NCBI GenBank assembly: GCA_031277395.1
Contig: JAITML010000048.1
Coordinates: 1 to 45,968, forward strand
Length of the DNA: 45,968 nucleotides
DNA from: Methylobacillus sp.
GTDB lineage: Bacteria > Pseudomonadota > Gammaproteobacteria > Burkholderiales > Methylophilaceae
Reading direction: 5' to 3'
Within the stretch, counting starts at the first letter, position 1. Each line of letters opens with the position of its first letter. Position numbers and translations under genes: made by a program. The notes below the pieces were generated by a model. It searched no databases, was not told the DNA's origin, and saw only the letters and a program-made list of their open reading frames with translations. Of this stretch, positions 27,745 through 36,448 are shown one piece after another.

Positions 27745-28980
27745 ATGAGCAAAGCGAAAGAGCAAAACTTGATAGTCGGACTGGATATAGGCACCTCCAA
27801 AATCGTCGCCATCGTGGCCGAGTTGCAGATGGGCGGCGGCCTGAAGGTGGTGGGTCTCGGCCAGCATCCGTCGCGCGGTCTCAAGAAAGGCGTGGTGGTC
27901 AATATTGATTCGACTGTGCAGGCGATACAGCGCGCGCTGGAAGAAGCGGAACTGATGGCGAACTGCAAAATTGCGAGCGTGTTCACCGGCATCGCGGGCA
28001 GCCACATCAAGAGCATCAATTCGCACGGCATGGTGAAAATCCGTGACAACGAGGTGATGCAGGTCGATGTGGATCGCGTGGTGGAAACCGCACAGGCGAT
28101 TGCATTGCCGAGCGATCAGCAGGCGCTGCATGTGCTTACGCAGGAATTCATCATCGACGGTCAGGAAGATGTGCGCGAGCCCATAGGCATGAGCGGAAGA
28201 AAGCTGGAAGTGAAGGTGCACATTGTTACCGGCGCGATTTCCGCCGCACAAAACATCATCAAATGCGTGACGCGCTGTGGTGTGGAAGTGACCGATCTAG
28301 TGCTGCAACCGCTCGCTTCCAGCGCGGCAGTGCTGACCGAAGATGAACGCGAGCTGGGCGTGTGTCTGGTCGATATCGGCGGCGGCACGACCGACATCGC
28401 GGTGTTCAAACAGGGCGCAATTCGCCACACGGCGGTGATTCCGATTGCGGGCGACCAGATTACCAATGATGTCGCCGTGGCGTTTCGCACACCGACACAA
28501 TCCGCCGAGGACATCAAGATCAAGCACGGCTGCGCGTTGCGCCAGTTGGCCGATCCCAGGGAAATCGTCGAGGTACCGGGCGTGGACGGACGCGATCCGC
28601 GCGAGCTGTCGGTACAAACACTGGCCGAGGTGATAGAGCCGCGCGTGGTCGAGTTGTACGAATTTGTTTTGAGCGAATTGCGCCGCAGCGGCATGGAGGA
28701 AATGATCGCCTCCGGCATCGTCATCACCGGCGGCAGCAGTTTGATGAAAGGCATGGTGGAACTGGGCGAGGAAATTTTCCACATGCCGGTACGTCTCGGT
28801 TTGCCGCGCTATGTGGACGGGCTTTCGGAAGTGATCGGAAATCCGCGTTACGCCACCGGCGTGGGGCTGGTGTTGATGGGCAAGCAACAGGTCGAGCGGC
28901 ATATACAAAGCCGTCTGGATGCAAATTCGTTCGAGCTGGTCTGGCAAAAGATGAAGAGTTGGTTTCAAGGGCACTTTTAG
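27745..28980 (+). CDS. ftsA: Cell division protein FtsA
   Basis: FtsA is the actin-like protein that tethers FtsZ to the membrane. The 411-residue sequence shows the phosphate-1 loop GLDIGTSKIVAIV, the 1C subdomain typical of FtsA, phosphate-2 VDIGGGTTDIAVF and the adenosine motif GIVITGGSSLMKGM. The C-terminus ends in a short amphipathic stretch (LVWQKMKSWFQGHF), the expected membrane-targeting helix. It follows ftsQ by nine bases. A 61-base AT-rich gap separates it from ftsZ. Confidence 0.97.
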   Translation: MSKAKEQNLIVGLDIGTSKIVAIVAELQMGGGLKVVGLGQHPSRGLKKGVVVNIDSTVQAIQRALEEAELMANCKIASVFTGIAGSHIKSINSHGMVKIRDNEVMQVDVDRVVETAQAIALPSDQQALHVLTQEFIIDGQEDVREPIGMSGRKLEVKVHIVTGAISAAQNIIKCVTRCGVEVTDLVLQPLASSAAVLTEDERELGVCLVDIGGGTTDIAVFKQGAIRHTAVIPIAGDQITNDVAVAFRTPTQSAEDIKIKHGCALRQLADPREIVEVPGVDGRDPRELSVQTLAEVIEPRVVELYEFVLSELRRSGMEEMIASGIVITGGSSLMKGMVELGEEIFHMPVRLGLPRYVDGLSEVIGNPRYATGVGLVLMGKQQVERHIQSRLDANSFELVWQKMKSWFQGHF

Positions 28981-29041
28981 TTTTTGAAGCTGTTTTTAGT
29001 GGCAGGTTTTTTGGTTTAAGCAGAAAAAAGGAGGTAACACC

Positions 29042-30211
29042 ATGTTTGAAATAATGGATCGTGAATCACAAGAGGCCGTCATCAAGGTGATCGGTGTGGG
29101 CGGTTGCGGCGGCAATGCAATCGAGCACATGATAGACAACAACGTGAACGGCGTTGAGTTTATCGTGGCCAACACCGATATGCAGGTGCTCAAAAAGAGT
29201 CGCGCCAAAGTCCAGTTGCAATTGGGCGCGGAACTTACGCGCGGACTCGGCGCGGGCGGGCGTCCCGAAATGGGGCGCGAAGCCGCGCTGGAAGATCGTG
29301 AACGCATCGCCGAAACCATTGACGGCGCGGACATGCTCTTCATCACGGCAGGCATGGGCGGCGGCACCGGCACGGGTGCCGCTCCCGTGGTGGCGGAAAT
29401 TGCGCGCGAATTGGGCATCTTGACCGTGGCTGTTGTCACCAAGCCCTTTTTGTTCGAGAACAAGCGCATGAAGCTCGCCGAGGAAGGTGTGACCGAGTTG
29501 ACCCGGCATGTTGATTCGCTGCTCGTGGTGCCGAATGACAAGCTCATTCAGGTGCTGGGCGGCAAGGTTCCCGTGAAGGAAGCCTATCGCGCTGCCAACG
29601 GCGTGCTGCACAACGCGGTCGCCGGTATCGCCGAAGTCATCAACGGCGAAGGCATGGTGAATGTGGATTTCGCCGACGTGCGCACCGTCATGTCCGAAAA
29701 CGGCATGGCGATGATGGGTTCCGCAATTGCATCCGGCGAAAATCGCGCGCGCATCGCGGCAGAGCAGGCTGTCAACAGCCCGTTCCTCGAACACGTTAAT
29801 CTCGAAGGTGCGCGCGGCGTGCTCGTGAACATTACGTCGAGCGCCGACACCTTTACCATGGATGAGTTCTACGAGGTGATGAACACCATCAAATCATTCA
29901 CGGCGGAAGATGCTTCGGTGTTCTTCGGCAATGTGTTCGATGATTCGCTCAGCGACGATCTGCGCATCACGCTGGTGGCGACTGGTCTCGCAGGTGGTGA
30001 ACTGCGCCGTCAGAAGCCCGAGCTCAAGGTCATGACGACGGTGATGACCGGCACGGACAACCAACCAATGTACGTGGGAACAGGCTCTTCCGACTACGAT
30101 GCCGAGGATGTGTTTCAGCCGAACAGTCGCCGTGAACAAGTTGCCGCGATGAAGAAAAACGGCATGGATGAATACGACATCCCGGCGTTTTTGCGCAAGC
30201 AGGCGGATTGA
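29042..30211 (+). CDS. ftsZ: Cell division GTPase FtsZ
   Basis: FtsZ is the tubulin homologue that forms the Z-ring. The 389 residues include the tubulin signature G106-G-G-T-G-T-G112, the T7 loop near VNVDFADVRTVM and a disordered linker. The conserved C-terminal peptide EYDIPAFLRKQAD is what FtsA binds. An AAGGAGGT element seven bases ahead of the ATG is one of the strongest ribosome-binding sites in the window, consistent with high expression. No clear terminator follows: GGCGC-TTT-GCGCC near 30230 is a hairpin without a T run. Confidence 0.98.
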   Translation: MFEIMDRESQEAVIKVIGVGGCGGNAIEHMIDNNVNGVEFIVANTDMQVLKKSRAKVQLQLGAELTRGLGAGGRPEMGREAALEDRERIAETIDGADMLFITAGMGGGTGTGAAPVVAEIARELGILTVAVVTKPFLFENKRMKLAEEGVTELTRHVDSLLVVPNDKLIQVLGGKVPVKEAYRAANGVLHNAVAGIAEVINGEGMVNVDFADVRTVMSENGMAMMGSAIASGENRARIAAEQAVNSPFLEHVNLEGARGVLVNITSSADTFTMDEFYEVMNTIKSFTAEDASVFFGNVFDDSLSDDLRITLVATGLAGGELRRQKPELKVMTTVMTGTDNQPMYVGTGSSDYDAEDVFQPNSRREQVAAMKKNGMDEYDIPAFLRKQAD

Positions 30212-30299
30212 GTCGGCAAGGCGGAATTGCCGGCGCTTTGCGCCGTGCAATGGCCGTGGTTGAGGCGCTTCGCGCAGGCGATGAGGGCGCGGTTCGTGC

Positions 30300-30305
30300 T
30301 ATCAT
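30300..30305 (+). promoter_or_regulatory. Possible -10 box upstream of lpxC
   Basis: TATCAT matches the -10 consensus at five of six positions and lies 115 bases before the lpxC GTG, in the 208-base gap behind ftsZ. I see no matching -35. lpxC often has its own promoter at the end of the dcw cluster. Confidence 0.25.
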
Positions 30306-30419
30306 TGCAAGTTATTGATTATTGAAGAAGCTTCGCATGAATTTTTCGTGGCGATCGCGCCCCGGTTTCGGGTGTGTTTGGCTTGCCCGAATTCGTGCGA
30401 AAGCCTTTGGGGCATTCAA

Positions 30420-31337
30420 GTGTTAAAACAGCGCACATTGAAGCATGTGATTTACGCCACGGGCGTGGGTCTGCATACCGGTGACAAGGTGAAAATCACC
30501 TTGCGTCCCGCTGCGCCCGACACCGGTATCGTGTTTCGCCGGGTTGATCTCGAACCTCCCGTTGAAATCAAGGCGTTGCCGCAACTCGTCAAGGACACCC
30601 GGCTTTCCTCCACGCTGGATGTTGACGGCGTGCGCGTCGCCACGGTCGAGCATCTCATGTCGGCTTTTGCCGGCCTCGGCATTGATAATGCGTATATTGA
30701 TCTCACCGCCTCCGAAGTGCCCATACTTGATGGTAGCGCTGGCCCGTTCGTTTATCTGATCCAGTCGGCGGGCATCGTCGAACAGGCCGCGCCCAAAAAA
30801 TTCATCCGCATCAAAAAAACAGTAACCGTTGAAGACGGTGACAAATGGGTGCGTTTTGAGCCGTATCACGGCTTTAAAATCGAATTCGGCATCGACTTCG
30901 ATCATCCCGTAATCGAGCATACGGGCAAAACCGTCACGATAGATTTTGCGGTCGATTCCTACGTCCGCGAAATCAGTCGCGCGCGCACCTTCGGCTTCAT
31001 GCATGAAGTCGAAATGCTGCGTAACATGGGGCTTGCGCGCGGTGGCAGCCTGGACAATGCCGTCGTGCTCGATGAATACCGCATTCTCAACAGCGAAGGT
31101 CTGCGCTACGAAGACGAGTTCGTCAAACACAAGGTGCTGGATGCAATCGGTGATCTCTACATCCTCGGCCATCCCATCATAGGTGCGTTCCACGCCTGGA
31201 AATCCGGCCATGCGCTCAACAACAAGCTGTTGCGCGCGCTGCTCGCCGACACCGAAGCCTGGGAATATGCGACCTTTGAACAGGAGGCCGAAGCGCCGCG
31301 CGTTTTCCTCCCGCTGCAAACGCAACTGGTGGCGTGA
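30420..31337 (+). CDS. lpxC: UDP-3-O-acyl-N-acetylglucosamine deacetylase
   Basis: LpxC catalyses the committed step of lipid A synthesis, removing the N-acetyl group with a zinc-bound water. From the GTG at 30420 the protein has 305 residues, the usual length. The catalytic positions fall exactly where expected: E77-H78, H237, D241 and H264, with [10 protein letters not shown] around the second pair. That agreement fixes the GTG start, although the frame is open back to 30315. A GGGG stretch lies eight bases upstream. The GTG overlaps the end of a possible 29-codon upstream frame. Confidence 0.97.
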   Translation: MLKQRTLKHVIYATGVGLHTGDKVKITLRPAAPDTGIVFRRVDLEPPVEIKALPQLVKDTRLSSTLDVDGVRVATVEHLMSAFAGLGIDNAYIDLTASEVPILDGSAGPFVYLIQSAGIVEQAAPKKFIRIKKTVTVEDGDKWVRFEPYHGFKIEFGIDFDHPVIEHTGKTVTIDFAVDSYVREISRARTFGFMHEVEMLRNMGLARGGSLDNAVVLDEYRILNSEGLRYEDEFVKHKVLDAIGDLYILGHPIIGAFHAWKSGHALNNKLLRALLADTEAWEYATFEQEAEAPRVFLPLQTQLVA

Positions 31338-31355
31338 GCTGACGGAGGCGGTTGA

Positions 31356-31529
31356 ATGCTGGTACTCCGCTTTCTTTTCATCCTCGGCATTATTACCATC
31401 GCCGTGACTTTGGGCGTCTATATACTCACCCGCGACGCGCGCTACCTGCATTGGGCGAAACAGTTTGCCAAGCTGGTACTGGTCGTCATTGCCGTTGTGC
31501 TGGTGGCCTGGCTGGTACGAGTCGTCTAA
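31356..31529 (+). CDS. Small two-helix membrane protein
   Basis: A 57-residue frame starting at the ATG at 31356, with GGAGG seven bases ahead. It encodes two hydrophobic segments (about 1-24 and 40-57) joined by a charged loop (TRDARYLHWAKQF) and ends LVRVV. It begins 18 bases behind lpxC and lies before the transglycosylase gene. The strong ribosome-binding site and clean two-helix pattern make it credible. I do not recognise the family and assign no function; the location suggests an envelope role. Confidence 0.7.
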   Translation: MLVLRFLFILGIITIAVTLGVYILTRDARYLHWAKQFAKLVLVVIAVVLVAWLVRVV

Positions 31530-31642
31530 GCAGGCGATCCTCTCCGTTGCTGGCGCAACAGAGGTATCCGAAAGCGCATTCACCCAATCTTCCCCCTGTG
31601 CTATTCTTTCTTTCATCATCAATCGCAGTCTGGCAATAGTTC

Positions 31643-33673
31643 ATGCAACGTTTCTGGTGGTTCGTCGGGGTTGTGCTGCTCACAACCGGTTCGGCCTGGG
31701 GGGCTGCAGACAAAAACAAAAGTCCAAGCCCGCAGGAGGATCTTCTGGCTGCGCGGCAGGCATTCAATGATCGTGATCTGGCGGCGCTCAATGAAGCTTC
31801 GACGCGCTTGCATGACGCGAATTACATCCTTGCGCCTTATGTCGATTATTGGGCATTTTTGTTGCGGCTCGATGCGGCTTCCAAGGATGAGGTGCGCGAT
31901 TTTCTTTCGCGCAATGAGGAATTTCCGTTTGTCGACCGTGTGCGTATCGAGTGGCTGAAAAAACTGGGCAGGCGCGGAGATTGGGCGACATTTCTCGATG
32001 AGTTGCCGCGCGTAACGGGGGATGACGCGGCGCTCAACTGCTATACGGCGCAGGCAAGGGCAGCCTCGGGCGAAAAGACGGCGCTGGTCGCGGCGCGCCC
32101 GTTGTGGTTCACATCCAATGCGCTGCCGGATGGTTGCGATGCGCTGTTCAAGGCGATGATAAAGACGGGCGCGCTGACCACAGAGGATATCTGGCAGCGC
32201 GTCCGGCTCACGCTAAGCGAAGGCAAGGTTTCGACAGCCAAGTCGGTCGCGGAATTTTTGCCGCAAATGGACAATGCCGATTTCAAGTTGTTTGATGCGG
32301 TCTATGATAATCCGCAACGCGTGCTGGAGAAAAAATCGATCACCACCAAAACCCGCTTCGGGCGCGAGTTGAACATGTATGCAGTCGAACGCGTGTCGCG
32401 CACCCAGCCGGATCTCGCGCTCGCGCAGTGGCAGAAACTGAAATCCGGCTACAGCGATCAGGATCAGCAATACATGTGGGGGCGCATGGCGCTTTCCTCT
32501 GCGAAGCGACACGACGCGCGCGCGCTGGCGTGGTACGACAACGCGCAGGATGTCGATTTAACTCGCGACCAGATTGCGTGGAAAGCGCGCGCTGCCCTGC
32601 GCGTCAAAAACTGGGATATGTTGATGAGCGTGATCGACGCAATGCCTGCGGCGATGCGTGACGAGCAGCCGTGGCAATACTGGTATGGTCGCGCGCTCAA
32701 GGAAAAAGGCAAGCTCGTGCAGGCCAATAAACTGTGGCTGCCGCTTTCGCGCAACCGCACGTTTTACGGGCTGCTGGCGGAGGAAGAGTTGGGCGACACT
32801 ATCAGCATGCCGACGTCCACCTACAAGGCCACGACCAAAGACATCAAGGCGATGCGGGAAATCCCCGGCATACAGCGCGCGCTTGCGCTGAATCAACTCG
32901 ATATGCGCTGGGAAGCGCGCAGCGAATGGAGCAAAGTCATCAAGCAACTGGATGACAAGCAACTCATCGCCGCCGCCGAAGTCGCCTTTCGCGAGGAGTG
33001 GTATGACGTGGCGATCAACACTGCGGACAAGACCACGGCCACGCACGATTTCATGATGCGCTATCCCACGCCTTACCGCGATGTCATGGAAATCTATGTG
33101 CGCGAAAATGATCTCGACGCGGCCTGGGTATATGGCCTGATCCGGCAGGAAAGCCGTTTCATGAGTGCAGCCCGCTCCAGCGCGGGCGCATCCGGCCTCA
33201 TGCAGCTTATGCCCGCCACCGCAAAATGGGTTGCCAAGCAACTGGGTATCAAGAGTTACAAAGCCAACATGGTCACCCAGCTCGATACCAACATTCAATT
33301 CGGTACGCATTATCTGCGCCACGTGCTCGACAATGCGAGTGACCAGGCGCTCATGGCGACCGCTGCCTACAACGCGGGGCCGGGGCGCGCTACGGCGTGG
33401 GCGGAGAAGGAGCCGCTGGAAGGCGCAATTTATGCCGAAACCATCCCCTTCAACGAAACGCGTGACTATGTGCAAAAGGTGATGAGCAACGCGCATTTTT
33501 ATTCCTACCGGCTCGGCACGCAGACCAAAACCATCAAGCAGCGGCTGGGCACCATCGCGCGCGGTGGCGCCACACCAGATGCGACGCAGGTGGAGGAAAA
33601 AGAAAAAACAGAGGAAAAGGTGAAGCTGGAGGAAAAGGCGAAACCGGAAGAAAAGGTGAAATTGGAGGAATGA
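31643..33673 (+). CDS. slt: Soluble lytic murein transglycosylase with repeat tail
   Basis: This 676-residue periplasmic enzyme cleaves peptidoglycan between MurNAc and GlcNAc, leaving 1,6-anhydroMurNAc ends. A signal peptide (1 to about 20, ending SAWG) is followed by a long alpha-helical U-shaped domain and a C-terminal goose-lysozyme-like SLT domain. Its catalytic glutamate is E503 in IRQESRFMSAARSSAGASGLMQLMPAT. TAAYNAGPGR is the second conserved block. After the SLT domain comes an unusual charged tail: four imperfect hexapeptides of the form EEKxKx plus EE (651-676). The gene is likely cotranscribed with the reductase gene four bases downstream. Confidence 0.93.
   Translation: MQRFWWFVGVVLLTTGSAWGAADKNKSPSPQEDLLAARQAFNDRDLAALNEASTRLHDANYILAPYVDYWAFLLRLDAASKDEVRDFLSRNEEFPFVDRVRIEWLKKLGRRGDWATFLDELPRVTGDDAALNCYTAQARAASGEKTALVAARPLWFTSNALPDGCDALFKAMIKTGALTTEDIWQRVRLTLSEGKVSTAKSVAEFLPQMDNADFKLFDAVYDNPQRVLEKKSITTKTRFGRELNMYAVERVSRTQPDLALAQWQKLKSGYSDQDQQYMWGRMALSSAKRHDARALAWYDNAQDVDLTRDQIAWKARAALRVKNWDMLMSVIDAMPAAMRDEQPWQYWYGRALKEKGKLVQANKLWLPLSRNRTFYGLLAEEELGDTISMPTSTYKATTKDIKAMREIPGIQRALALNQLDMRWEARSEWSKVIKQLDDKQLIAAAEVAFREEWYDVAINTADKTTATHDFMMRYPTPYRDVMEIYVRENDLDAAWVYGLIRQESRFMSAARSSAGASGLMQLMPATAKWVAKQLGIKSYKANMVTQLDTNIQFGTHYLRHVLDNASDQALMATAAYNAGPGRATAWAEKEPLEGAIYAETIPFNETRDYVQKVMSNAHFYSYRLGTQTKTIKQRLGTIARGGATPDATQVEEKEKTEEKVKLEEKAKPEEKVKLEE
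33593..33670 (+). repeat. Tandem 18-bp coding repeats in the slt tail
   Basis: Four in-frame 18-base units encode EEKEKT, EEKVKL, EEKAKP and EEKVKL, followed by EE and the stop. Units two and four give the same hexapeptide. The pattern is that of a small variable-number tandem repeat. Confidence 0.8.
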
Positions 33674-33677
33674 TCGC

Positions 33678-34640
33678 ATGTTTATGAAAATCAGAAAAAT
33701 CTGCGTGCTCGGCGGCTCGGGCTTTGTCGGCAGCCACATTGTGCATCGCCTGAGCGCGGCAGGTTACGAGGTCAAGGTGCTCACGCGCCGGCGTGATCGC
33801 GCCCGGCATTTGATATTGCTGCCCAATGTAACGGTCGAGGAGTGCGATGTGTTTTTCGATGCCGCGCTGCAACGCGCGCTCAATGGCTGCGATGCGGTCA
33901 TCAATTTGATCGGCATCCTGCATGAATCGCGCGGTCGCCGCTTCAAAAAAGTGCACGTTAATTTACCGAGCCGTATTGCCGAAGCCTGTCTTGCGGCGGG
34001 CATTCCACGCCTGTTGCAGATGAGCGCGTTGCAAGCCTCTGAAGGCGCGGAAAGCAATTATCTGCGCTCCCGCGCGCGCGGCGAAGCTGCCGTAATGCAG
34101 GCGGCGCATGAATCGCTCAAGGTCACGATCTTCCGCCCCTCGGTGATTTTCGGGCGCGGCGACAGTTTTCTCAATTTGTTCGCGCGCGTCGCGCGTTTTA
34201 CGCCCGTCATCGCGCTGCCCTGTTCGCAAGCGCGTTTCCAGCCGGTATTTGTCGAAGATGTCGCGCAGGCATTTGTCTCCAGCGTGGAAAATCCCGATAC
34301 CTTCGGCGAAATCTACAACCTCTGCGGTCCGCGTATTTACACGTTGCGCGAGCTGATGCGCTATGTAACCGACACGTTGAAATTGCGACGCGTGATAATC
34401 GGCCTCAGCGATCCCATTGCCAGATTTCAGGCATGGGTGATGGGCTGGTTGCCCGGTAAGCCGATGACGCTGGATGACTATCATGCGATGAAAGTGGGCA
34501 GCGTGTGCGACTGCCCCTTCCCCGAAGTTTTCCGTCTGCAACCGACCGCGCTGGAAGCGGTCGCGCCCGGCTATCTGACCGACGACACGCCGCGCAATGC
34601 CTATCTGGATTTCCGCGCGCGCGCCGGGAGAACGCAGTAG
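33678..34640 (+). CDS. NDUFA9-like NAD(P)-dependent reductase (atypical SDR)
   Basis: A 320-residue Rossmann-fold protein beginning KICVLGGSGFVGSHIVHRL, with the cofactor glycine pattern G12-G-x-G-F-V-G18, then AVINLIGIL and FRPSVIFGRGDSFLN. This is the atypical short-chain dehydrogenase group related to mitochondrial complex I subunit NDUFA9, often called a complex I NDUFA9-family protein. The usual catalytic YxxxK is not obvious, so it may bind rather than turn over NAD(P)H. The role in bacteria is unknown. GGAGG from the end of slt lies nine bases before the ATG. cca begins two bases behind the stop. Confidence 0.8.
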   Translation: MFMKIRKICVLGGSGFVGSHIVHRLSAAGYEVKVLTRRRDRARHLILLPNVTVEECDVFFDAALQRALNGCDAVINLIGILHESRGRRFKKVHVNLPSRIAEACLAAGIPRLLQMSALQASEGAESNYLRSRARGEAAVMQAAHESLKVTIFRPSVIFGRGDSFLNLFARVARFTPVIALPCSQARFQPVFVEDVAQAFVSSVENPDTFGEIYNLCGPRIYTLRELMRYVTDTLKLRRVIIGLSDPIARFQAWVMGWLPGKPMTLDDYHAMKVGSVCDCPFPEVFRLQPTALEAVAPGYLTDDTPRNAYLDFRARAGRTQ

Positions 34641-34642
34641 CC

Positions 34643-35857
34643 ATGCAAATCTACTGTGTCGGCGGCGCGGTGCGGGATGAATTGCTCGGACGGCGCGTGC
34701 AGGATCGCGATTGGGTCGTGGTCGGCGCGACACCGGAACAAATGACCGCGCTGGGCTATCGTCCCGTCGGCAAGGATTTCCCCGTTTTTCTTCATCCTGA
34801 AACGTACGAGGAATACGCGCTTGCGCGAACCGAACGCAAAACCGCGAAGGGCTACAAGGGTTTTCAAATCCACGCCGCGCCGGATGTGACGCTGGAACAG
34901 GATCTGGAACGGCGCGACCTCACCATCAACGCCATCGCGCGCGATGCTGCCGGGAATCTCATCGACCCGCATCACGGCGCCGCTGATCTGCAGGCAAAAA
35001 TTTTGCGTCATGTCGGCGCGGCATTTATCGAAGACCCGGTGCGCATACTGCGTCTTGCACGGTTTGCCGCGCGCTTTTCCGACTTCACCGTGGCGGGTGA
35101 AACCATGGCGCTCATGCGCAAAATGGTTGCCAACGGTGAAGTTGATGCGCTTGTGCCCGAGCGTGTCTGGCAGGAGCTGGCGAAGGGATTGATGGAGAGC
35201 CAGCCGTCGCGCATGTTCGCTGTGCTGCGCGAATGCGGCGCGCTCAAAAAAATCATGCCGGAAATTGATCGACTGTTTGGCGTGCCGCAACCGCCGCAGC
35301 ATCATCCGGAAATTGATACCGGCGTCCATGTCATGCTGGTCGTTGATTACTCCGCCGCGCATGGTTTCACGCTTCCCGTGCGCTTTGCCGCGCTCACGCA
35401 TGACCTCGGCAAAGGCACGACACCGAAAGAAATGCTTCCGCGCCATATCGGCCACGAAGAGCGCGGCCCCGCGCTGATCAGGGAATTGTGCCGCCGTTTG
35501 CGCGTTCCCAATGACTGCCGCGACCTCGCTCTTGCCACTGCTCGCTACCACGGCAAAGCCGGTCACGCGCTGGAAATGCGCCCCGCCACCGTGGTGCAAC
35601 TCCTGCACGATACCAACGCGCTGCGCCAACCTCAGCGTTTTACCGAATTCCTGCAAGCCTGCGAAAGCGATACGCGCGGCCGACCCGGCTACGAAACCCA
35701 TGCGCTACCCGAGCTGGAATACCTCGAACGAGCGCTTGCGGCGGCGCAGACCGTGGATGCCGGAGCCATCGCGAAAAATTTTGATGATGCGGAGAAGATC
35801 AAGGAAGCGGTGTTTAGCGCACGGGTGGAAGCGGTGAGGAGATTGGCGAAGCCATAA
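34643..35857 (+). CDS. cca: CCA-adding tRNA nucleotidyltransferase
   Basis: Cca adds or repairs the 3'-terminal CCA of tRNAs without a template. From the ATG at 34643 it has 404 residues. The class II head reads YCVGGAVRDELLG with the metal aspartates D21 and D23 in QDRDWVVVG, then the motif RRDLTINAIA and the neck/body domain. A C-terminal HD domain (FAALTHDLGKGTTP) gives the phosphatase/phosphodiesterase half of long gammaproteobacterial-type Cca. The frame is open upstream to 34505, but that part overlaps the preceding gene. Confidence 0.96.
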   Translation: MQIYCVGGAVRDELLGRRVQDRDWVVVGATPEQMTALGYRPVGKDFPVFLHPETYEEYALARTERKTAKGYKGFQIHAAPDVTLEQDLERRDLTINAIARDAAGNLIDPHHGAADLQAKILRHVGAAFIEDPVRILRLARFAARFSDFTVAGETMALMRKMVANGEVDALVPERVWQELAKGLMESQPSRMFAVLRECGALKKIMPEIDRLFGVPQPPQHHPEIDTGVHVMLVVDYSAAHGFTLPVRFAALTHDLGKGTTPKEMLPRHIGHEERGPALIRELCRRLRVPNDCRDLALATARYHGKAGHALEMRPATVVQLLHDTNALRQPQRFTEFLQACESDTRGRPGYETHALPELEYLERALAAAQTVDAGAIAKNFDDAEKIKEAVFSARVEAVRRLAKP

Positions 35858-35895
35858 CCGGCAAAGCCCGCGAGGAACAAGAAAGCTTTATGCAG

Positions 35896-36312
35896 TCAGC
35901 GTCGTTGAGCCAAACGCCGCAACGAATCCCGCAACGGTGATTCCGGCAACTGCTCCGCGAATCGCGCGAGACTCTCCGCCGCGTTGCCGGTGAGGGATCG
36001 AGCAGAGATCGGACGGGCGCGGCGCAGGGATTGCACCTGGACTTCCACGCGGATGGAGGTGACTTCGAGGCCTTTGCTTTGCAGGTCTTTCAGCAGCGTG
36101 GGAGCGATCAGTTTGAGGCGGGCGGCGATGGCGCCGTTGGCGGCGAATACGGTGAGACGGCGGTGTTTTATGCCGCCTGCGTGGGTGTGTGGGCGCAATG
36201 GCTCGGGGATGATTTCTTCCCAGAGGCGTTGCAGACTATCGTGTTTGCCGGCTTCGCTTGCGAGTGCGTGCAGTTCGGCGTGATCCTTGAATAGCGCTTT
36301 GAGGCGTCGCAT
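35896..36312 (-). CDS. dciA: DciA (DUF721), replicative helicase operator
   Basis: A 138-residue DUF721 protein starting MRRLKALFKDHAELHALASEAGKH, with the family core LQRLWEEIIPEPLRPHTH and a C-terminal tail of arginine-rich helices. DciA helps load the DnaB helicase in bacteria lacking DnaC or DnaI. Location next to secA, divergent from it, is typical. The frame is open to 36489, but the family N-terminus and ATG at 36312 set the start. The extra stretch would overlap secA's promoter and start. It converges with cca, with 38 bases between. Confidence 0.85.
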   Translation of the reverse strand: MRRLKALFKDHAELHALASEAGKHDSLQRLWEEIIPEPLRPHTHAGGIKHRRLTVFAANGAIAARLKLIAPTLLKDLQSKGLEVTSIRVEVQVQSLRRARPISARSLTGNAAESLARFAEQLPESPLRDSLRRLAQRR

Positions 36313-36379
36313 GGGCGTTGTTCCAACCGGAGATGAGCCTATTCTGCCACAGCCCGCGCCCTTGTTGGCGGCGGACTTA

Positions 36380-36388
36380 TGGTAAAAT
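36380..36388 (+). promoter_or_regulatory. Extended -10 promoter of secA
   Basis: TGGTAAAAT is a TG-n-TAAAAT extended -10, 61 bases before the secA ATG, in the gap between the divergent dciA and secA. TTGTTG at 36362-36367 is a possible but close -35 (15-base spacer). The expected start is near 36395. Confidence 0.5.
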
Positions 36389-36448
36389 CGCGCGTCTTGC
36401 ATCCTAATATTTAAATTCAGCGACCGCTTCGGCGGCAGAGTTTTCCTT

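Noticed and set aside
26860-28251. 463-residue minus-strand frame across ddl, ftsQ and ftsA
   Set aside because: Entirely opposite well-identified genes, with no domain or ribosome-binding site.
30225-30240. GGCGC-TTT-GCGCC hairpin after ftsZ as a terminator
   Set aside because: The stem is only five base pairs and no T run follows on either strand.
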